NCBI RefSeq assembly: GCF_000237925.1
Contig: NC_031495.1
Location: forward strand, 13,031,749 to 13,095,748
DNA: 64,000 nucleotides
Source: Schistosoma mansoni
Taxonomy: Eukaryota > Platyhelminthes > Trematoda > Strigeidida > Schistosomatidae
Reading direction: 5' to 3'
Part shown: positions 58,247 to 64,000 of the stretch, piece after piece
Position numbering within the stretch: the first letter of the stretch is position 1
Layout: every line of letters begins with the position of its first letter
Notes under the pieces: generated by a model
What the model saw: only the letters and a program-made list of their open reading frames with translations
Told to the model about the DNA's origin: nothing
Databases searched by the model: none
Translations under genes and position numbers: made by a program

Positions 58247-59243
58247 CAATAGGTTTTTTCCAGTTTATCCATTATTCTCAGTTATTTATGAATTCAATCT
58301 CTGATGTGATTCTAGTGGAATATAATGCAAATTAAGTTTATAATATTTTCTATGAAACCAAACTATTGGTATACTTAATTTCAAAGTACGTACTCCATAT
58401 AATTTTGGTAAAATTTATATAAGTAGGTCAGATATAGGTACTATTAAATTTTCTCACAGAATAGTACACATATAGATGGATTGTCGTATCAAAATAATCA
58501 TCTGATGACAACTGAGTTATGTCATTAGTGTTTAGTAATTAATACCAAATGTACTGATACATAGTTTTGAGAACAGAAATGTTCACGACAATCAGAAATC
58601 GATAATATGAATAAATAGTGATTTATTAGTCTATTTGAAATGATATGAATTCAGGAAACAAGCATAAATAAATTCTTATTAACCGATATAACATTGACAT
58701 TTAGTGTAATTAACCAGGATGTAATGTTTGCATAATCCATAGTGATAATAAAATGATGTTCAACATGGTAACAGTAAGGTAGAATAAGTGTGAAGGCATT
58801 AGAAACATCTTTTTTTGTTAAGGAAACTAATAATAATTTTATTATTAAAGTTTTGAATATTCATCATGAAGATAGATTAGAAAATTATTATTGTGAAAAG
58901 AAGGCTTAGCATGATAAGATAAATTGTTGAAATTGCGATGAAATGTAATCAGGAGGATCATGGAAACAGGAACAAACCATTTGGGGGCAAAAGATCTATA
59001 AAGAAGATAGAAGGGAAATAGATGACTGTGAAGAAAGAAAATTATTAGAGATTAAAACCATGATAGAAGAAGTGGTTTAACCAGTTTCATTTGAACATAC
59101 AATTCTTCTATTTTCCAGATGTATAGCTATTGCTTCGAGGGTGTTTAGAAGATAAAATATAACTTCTACTTAACTTGTAGATGACTTTGAACGCAGAGTC
59201 CGCTTTTGATTGAGTGACATATATTCACAAAGTGTTCGATTAT
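58247..59243. other. AT-rich spacer, nothing recognised
   Basis: A purine-rich run (58900-59060) resembles the core of family C loosely, but the ends are not found. No gene. Confidence 0.4.
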
Positions 59244-59552
59244 TCAGCTTCTTATTGAGCCGATTCCGCCTCCTTCTGTGGTCAACAATCCGTCAGGTAT
59301 TTCGTTAGCACACTGCACATGTTTAACTAATAATTCACTGAGAGATTCATATGACAAAGGAACTGAATTCTCTGGAAAATCCAGATGCCTTATCAGGTTA
59401 TACAAATCTTTGCCAATGAATGTCTGGAAATCAGCTGCGAATTCATCATTTCTAATATCTCTTCCAGTCGTGCACCACATTTCAAACAGCTCCATGTATT
59501 CTTCAAAAAAATCCCCACTTGCAAAAATATCCAACTGACTCAAACTTGTCAC
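59244..59552 (-). mobile_element. LTR-retrotransposon gag-like fossil
   Basis: A 102-codon frame with the pattern common to gag proteins of schistosome Gypsy-like elements: FFEEYMELFEMW, then FQTFIGKDLYNLIRHL and SELLVKHVQC. Only the N-terminal capsid-like part is present; no protease, pol or terminal repeats adjoin it. It is a partial relic. Age unknown, though the piece is better kept than the pol fossil at 7.6-9.4 kb. Confidence 0.6.
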
Positions 59553-60676
59553 AAATATGACAATTAGAATAAATCAAAATGACGTGTTAACTACGAACTC
59601 CAAGCATAGTTCAGTTTAATAAAAACAGAACACGATGAGAACAAGGAATGAGACAGTCGGTGAAACATCAGTTTGACGTGATGCACTTACCGATGTGAGT
59701 GTAAACGTAGTTGTGGTTGATGTGAATGTATGGATGTATAGTCGAAAATTTATTGAGTGTCAATCACTTGAACTACAACTGTGCACTGAGACAAGAAACA
59801 CTTTACCGGTCTTCCTTCAAATGCCACCACCAACACTCTTTTTGGAGACATTGGTTAGTTAACTAAATGTGATTTAGGTTTGTAAATTTGAAACAGTCTT
59901 TTACCAACATCCACATAATGCTTCGTATATGTGTCCATCCATCAGTTCGACCATTCACTGTCGTTATGTATATCACTTCATACATCAAGTGACAAAATTG
60001 CTAGAATTATTTTCGAAAAACTCGTTCAGAAAACGGGTTTCATTCCGCGTGTGTAAGTTTGTACGAATGCTTTTCAGCTAATCTATTACTAAAATTACGC
60101 CATGGGAGAATCCCTACTCTTTCTTTGTGATATCATCTAAACAGATTTATTTTACTCTGCCGTTAAGATATCTGACCAATTTTACTTTGTAACGGATGAG
60201 AGTAAAACTATAGAGGTAAGTGTATAGAAAATCGTAGTTGTTATTTCTGCGGACACTTCAGTTTGACGAACTGCCACGTCGTTCACTTGGTGATGTATCG
60301 GTCAGTGGTAAAAGATTCATTGTCACACTCTTCTTCATTAGTACACTGTCAAACTCATTGATCAGCTTTTTTTCCAAACATTTTGCCAACATTATAATCT
60401 CGGTGGTGAAACTTCATGTTACAGTAATGAGACAAGTCGAAGCTTCTTCTCGAGTGTTTAGGAACGATACAATCTATGTTTTAAGTGTTCTTTGATTTAC
60501 GGTTCTTTGATTTGACGGTTTCAGAGATTCTGTCAATGATTCCCTACACTTGTTTTGTTTATGTGTGTGTGAGTAGGAAATATAGATGATGGTCAGAAAC
60601 TGTTTTGTGTTGGGCCAAACAGATTCTGAATCTAAAGTGCAAAATGATTGTTGGTCGGCTGACCTTAACATGTTGG
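59553..60676. other. Less AT-rich region upstream of the peptide gene
   Basis: Composition is more balanced than in the AT-rich spacers. Frames at 60238-60495 (+) and 60474-60680 (-) lack known motifs and convincing splice sites. It may hold upstream control sequence or introns of the flanking minus-strand gene. Confidence 0.35.
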
Positions 60677-60747
60677 CCAATCGTTGTCAATTTGTAAATC
60701 TCTGGTTGTTCACTGGTTTACAACGAGACCAGTGAATTCTATATATA
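60677..60747 (+). promoter_or_regulatory. Core promoter: CCAAT box, palindrome and TATA box
   Basis: CCAAT at 60677-60681; a perfect 9-bp inverted repeat TTCACTGGT (60709-60717) / ACCAGTGAA (60728-60736) with a 10-base centre; TATATATA at 60740-60747. A start site 25-30 bases further down would fall at about 60770, just before the ATG at 60781. Confidence 0.5.
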
Positions 60748-60780
60748 CTCTACAGCAGTATTAGAAATGAGTGGTGTAAA

Positions 60781-61009
60781 ATGTCGACAAACAGCTATAG
60801 AACGCGTCTCATCCACTATTTATTTCAAGCAGTGTTGACGGTGTCAATATTGGTTCAGATGTTCGGAAGCGTCACCAGTGAGCCACTGTCGCGTAAGTTA
60901 TTTCCATGTTGATGTTCGTTGAGAGCAAGCTAAATTGAAGGGATTAAAAGATATTCGTTCTCTCGTTTCAGGTGAAGGAAGAGACATAAGCAAGCTTCGT
61001 TTCGGCTAA
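60781..61009 (+). CDS. Secreted RFamide-type peptide precursor, two exons, 49 aa
   Basis: Exons 60781-60892 and 60972-61009 flank a 79-base intron with strong sites (GTAAGT; TTTCAG), phase 1. The product starts with a classic signal peptide: R7 and R9 before a hydrophobic core (residues 13-28, YLFQAVLTVSILVQMF) and a V-T-S site for cleavage after S33. The rest, EPLSREGRDISKLRFG, ends in RFG directly before the stop; a C-terminal glycine after RF is the usual donor for amidation, so the predicted hormone is a 15-residue ...KLRF-amide, or a shorter form cut at single basic residues (R38, R41, K45). No exact known flatworm neuropeptide comes to mind; NPF and FLP families of flukes end in RPRF- or IRF-amide. 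A short secreted micro-exon-like protein is the alternative. TATA upstream and AATAAA downstream support a complete small gene. An out-of-frame ATG at 60767 probably lies before the transcript start. Confidence 0.5.
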
Positions 61010-61056
61010 TTACTACAAACGTATATTGATCCTCATGTTGTTAAACAGTATATTTA

Positions 61057-61062
61057 AATAAA
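61057..61062 (+). terminator. Poly(A) signal of the peptide gene
   Basis: AATAAA lies 48 bases after the stop codon. Cleavage would fall near 61075-61090. Confidence 0.5.
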
Positions 61063-61069
61063 TTATTAC

Positions 61070-61243
61070 CACTTTCTGAAGTGCCTTCTTGTTCATTGAC
61101 ATAAAAGTGTTCTGGGATGTTGATTGCTTGAGAAGCTAGTCTAGCAAGTTTTTGATTTAAAATCTCCTGTCGATCATCGGTATACAACAATAATAGAGAA
61201 ATGTAATCACGCAGTATAAAAGCACTGAAAATGTGTAAAGTAT
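61070..61243 (-). CDS. Probable internal exon of an unidentified gene
   Basis: On minus, TTGTTCTCAG (acceptor) precedes 174 coding bases, followed by a GTAATA donor; both borders are phase 1, so the exon adds 58 residues without changing frame. The sequence looks like globular protein (DTLHIFSAFILRDYISLLLL, then QEILNQKLARLASQAINIPE and NEQEGTSESG), with a leucine-rich helix followed by an acidic end. I do not recognise the family and could not find neighbouring exons with confidence. If real, the RFG peptide gene lies within its next intron on the other strand, and the poly(A) region of that gene touches this exon. Confidence 0.35.
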
Positions 61244-61889
61244 CTGAGAACAATTCAGAACCAGTGTAGATATGAAAATTTTAATATTAAACAATGTTTA
61301 AGGAGTTTTGATAAGTTTTAGTGCTTGTGAAATTGGATGTAGAAAATAAAGTGAGATGAAGTGATAGTTCTCTAGAGCTCGAAGCGAACAAAATGGATTG
61401 CGTAATAATTACAAAAGAAGTGTCCACATTATTCGTGCACATTAAGCCAGGGAAAAACACTGATGGATGGAAAGATAATATTTCCTTTCAGTTAATAAGT
61501 CAGTAAGGTTCATCGACAATCAGTGTAGTTAAATGTCAGTATTTGAACACACTCCTAGAAATTAACAGCTGAAAGAGAGTAAAGTATTTACAAGTGTAAT
61601 TGCCAGACATCTCGATAGTGAACATGTTGTGGATGTAAGTGATGCATTCAAATTAATCAACAGACAAAACTTATCAATCTTGCTCGGTTTTTCAGAGGCA
61701 ATCAGCAGTCAAAAGTTTTTGACCTGAACCATGTGATTAGGCTTTCCCTGCCACACGGGTTCGGGGTTTCACCTAATAACCTTTATGAATTTTAACTTCC
61801 AAATTTTTTAACCCTGTCTCCAACCATTTTATCTTTGTTCTTATTTGGTTCTCTAATATTCATCTCTTGCATTTTCGAATCTCACGAGG
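61244..61889. other. Unassigned segment, possible small exons
   Basis: 61393-61506 (+) is a 37-codon frame with a good start context (AACAAAATGG), and 61571-61636 (+) is open between AG and GTAAGT; they cannot be joined in frame. Left unassigned. Confidence 0.3.
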
Positions 61890-62010
61890 CGTTATCATGG
61901 ATGCCCACTGCTGAGGAGTCCCACAATAAGACGATTTGGACCGCTAGTGTCTCCATGGTTTCCATGGTGATCTAGCTTCAATTGACTAATGATTTTAACC
62001 GTATATTATT
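61890..62010 (+). repeat. Family B fragment, degenerate
   Basis: CCCACTGCTGAGGAGTCCC, then CCATGGTGATCTAGCTTC and TTGACTAATGATTTTAACC. CTGAGGA and stem II are kept, GAAA is lost. Confidence 0.65.
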
Positions 62011-62384
62011 TCATCTAGAAATTACCTCCCCAATTAGTAGATCAAAAGGTACAATCATGTAGTAATCGTAAATATTTATTTAGAAATTCATATCAGTACT
62101 GAAATATGTAAACATTTTTGTAATGTTACCATTGAATCACTGAAATTTTTATATAATGGTAATATTCATGAATATAACCAAGATGTTTCAAATAAGTATA
62201 ATCGTCTTCTAGAAATAAATAACAATGACAAAGAAGAAAATAAGATAATAGTTATCATAAAGTAGTATATTTCATACTATAACAAAACTATTTATAATAT
62301 ACAGTAAACTAGTTTACAGAAATTAAAATACTGCAAATATAAAATTGGTCAAATATGATTTAAAAAGCTAATTAATGTATTTTA

Positions 62385-62575
62385 ACAGTTGAATTCATGA
62401 GTCGAGAGTGATTCGAGTCCCGCATGTGGGACTCATGGATGCTCACTATAGAGAAGTCCCATACTAAGACGTAAAGGTCATCTAATGCTTTCAGGTTAAC
62501 AATAGTGGTCTAGCTTAGATCGATTCATGAATTCAACTATTAAAATTACTATAATCCCCATAACCCCCTATACTG
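62385..62575 (+). repeat. Family B copy, hairpin form, degenerate
   Basis: GTTGAATTCATGAGTCGAG at left mirrors GATTCATGAATTCAAC at right. The head keeps GATTCGAGTCCCGC; the hammerhead boxes are mutated (AGAGAAGTCCC, GTAAA). Confidence 0.6.
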
Positions 62576-63194
62576 ATGATTAGTTTATTCAAATGATAAT
62601 GACTAATTTTTATTTCTATTCCTATTAAAAAATCTAGTTCTCTGAATTTAGTTGTCATGTTTAACGAAAACCGACAATTTTCAATTAACAAAAGAAAAGT
62701 TGATTGAGTATAGTTAAGGAAAATTCAGGTGTATGGGACGAGGGAAATATTCTTCATAGACGATACTATTCAGTGACACTGTACAATCTTGCTTATAGTT
62801 ATTTAATAATATAGAGAGTAGTCTGTATCAAAATAGACAGTTATTATGATAATTGAAAAATTTGGAATAACAAGTTACGTTATAGTTTAAAAGTTAGTGA
62901 GAAATATTAAGGTGAAATCATATTTTAAATGAGAAGTGGGAAAGCATATTTCGTACCCTATGTCTATAAAGATGAAGAAATGAACGGATTCCACTTTTAT
63001 TTAGAGAAGCGAAGAGTTAAGAGTATGGAAAAATTAGACAAATTAGGAGAAAACCCCATATGAGTCTACGTGACAAGAGTTGACAAAATGTTCGAGAATT
63101 GGACTGTTGTTTATTTTACACTTACCATTTTGACAGACAAATAGAGTACTGCTGAGAAATGTATTTGTACAAATCAAGTCTTGAATGACCAACT
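62576..63194. other. Spacer, nothing firmly recognised
   Basis: A 44-codon frame from ATG 62930 (+) is lysine- and glutamate-rich but has no supporting context. The remainder is AT-rich. Confidence 0.4.
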
Positions 63195-63372
63195 AACCTG
63201 ACTCTTTGGTTTATAGCTCATGAACTCGCGATGAGACCGGAAATCCTGGGTTCGACAACAGATAGGATCATGGAAAGTCATTACTCTTAAGTCTCATACT
63301 AGGACCATACAGCTGTCCATTGCTTCCTTGTTTTTCAGTGGTTATATAACTACGATCAAGTAAAACATGATA
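63195..63372 (+). repeat. Family B copy, very degenerate
   Basis: GCGATGAGACCGG, CCTGGGTTCGACAAC (B-box), CTTAAGTCTCATACTAGGAC and GTCCATTGCTTCCTTG keep the family order. No functional ribozyme. Confidence 0.5.
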
Positions 63373-64000
63373 TATCTATCTATTTATTTATAGCTAATAG
63401 CAGAACGAATATCAGACTCGTATTATATTAAAGGAAGTTTAGTCAGCATGTATATGTAGTCTGCTTATTTGAATCGCCATACTTTTTATCAATTCCAAAT
63501 CCATAAGTTGTTCAATATGGATATATTTAATGCTTCATATCATATTATGTTTGTCCATGAAGTGTCACATTTAATTTACCATTCTAATGATACTTATGAT
63601 TTAATGATGAAATATATTTAATGCATAGATAATTGGTTAGTAATCTGTTTCTGATGTATCGGGTTTAAATCAATACTTTTTAAATTGTACATATACAGTT
63701 GATAAGTTACAATTATTGACAATCAAACCTTTTATGAAATTCTGAAAAGTATGGGTAACATTAATCTTATTAAAATTGAACAATAACTTAAAATTAAAGG
63801 GGGTAAATGTTGGTTATAAAGTAGAACTATATGTAAAGATGAAATTAAGGAATCAATTATTGAACTCTAAAGAATAACGAACTCATAACATTAGACTTCA
63901 TTTATTCAGTAGATGGGTAGATACCACTTATTTTGAAATTTTCGTAGTTACCTCCTATGTTATTTACCATTTACACTGACACTTAAGAATATTAATCGAC
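63373..64000. other. AT-rich end of window, nothing recognised
   Basis: No gene or repeat seen. Confidence 0.5.

Noticed and set aside
61393-61680. A second small multi-exon secreted gene (+)
   Set aside because: The candidate exons at 61393 and 61571 cannot be joined in frame with any visible splice sites, and there is no signal peptide.
62930-63064. A 44-codon lysine-rich frame (+)
   Set aside because: The length is expected by chance, and it lacks promoter, splice and domain support.
1-64000. CRISPR array or bacterial operon structure
   Set aside because: Spliced genes, SINEs and LINEs show a eukaryotic genome; the tandem repeats have no spacer pattern.

Overview
This window is strongly AT-rich, intron-bearing eukaryotic DNA, almost certainly from a blood fluke of the genus Schistosoma. 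The clearest marker is a Smα-type hammerhead-ribozyme SINE, a signature repeat of schistosomes, present in about a dozen copies. RTE-type (SR2/Perere-like) and CR1-like LINE fragments, a Mutator-like (Curupira-like) transposase remnant, a Ty3/Gypsy fossil and two DM9-domain genes agree. The species cannot be fixed by eye.

Layout. 1-2993: end of a satellite-like array with a 1,085-bp unit, extremely G-poor on the + strand. 3.1-14.9 kb: transposon graveyard, comprising a dispersed retroelement, a broken Mutator-like transposase with a SWIM zinc finger (-), a CR1-like LINE (-), a Gypsy-like pol fossil (+), a second CR1-like LINE (-) and a 295-bp inverted repeat made of LINE tails. 15-24.8 kb: mostly AT-rich non-coding sequence with hammerhead SINE copies. 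24.8-39.6 kb: the main host locus, two three-exon DM9 lectin-like genes facing each other (+ 25563-29102; - 37039-39533), with introns and spacer full of SINE, MITE-like and RTE fragments. 39.7-58.3 kb: AT-rich intergenic DNA with many short repeats and three nested or internally deleted elements. 59.2-61.3 kb: a small gag fossil, then a compact two-exon gene (+ 60781-61009) with its own TATA box and poly(A) signal, encoding a 49-residue secreted precursor ending in RFG-stop, typical of an amidated RFamide-type peptide; a probable exon of another gene lies antisense just beyond it. 61.9-64 kb: degenerate SINE copies and non-coding sequence.

Repeat families named here: A = Smα-like hammerhead SINE; B = a second tRNA-headed, hammerhead-bearing repeat with a different stem I, often as inverted hairpin-ended dimers; C = MITE-like ~250-310 bp element with a palindromic subterminal motif; D = non-autonomous retroelement with a TAAA-type tail; E and F = short dispersed repeats.

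The two DM9 genes probably make cytosolic, mannose-binding-lectin-like proteins, as inferred from the family. Most interesting are the second hammerhead family (B), the RFG peptide precursor, and the inverted, self-complementary arrangement of ribozyme repeats.
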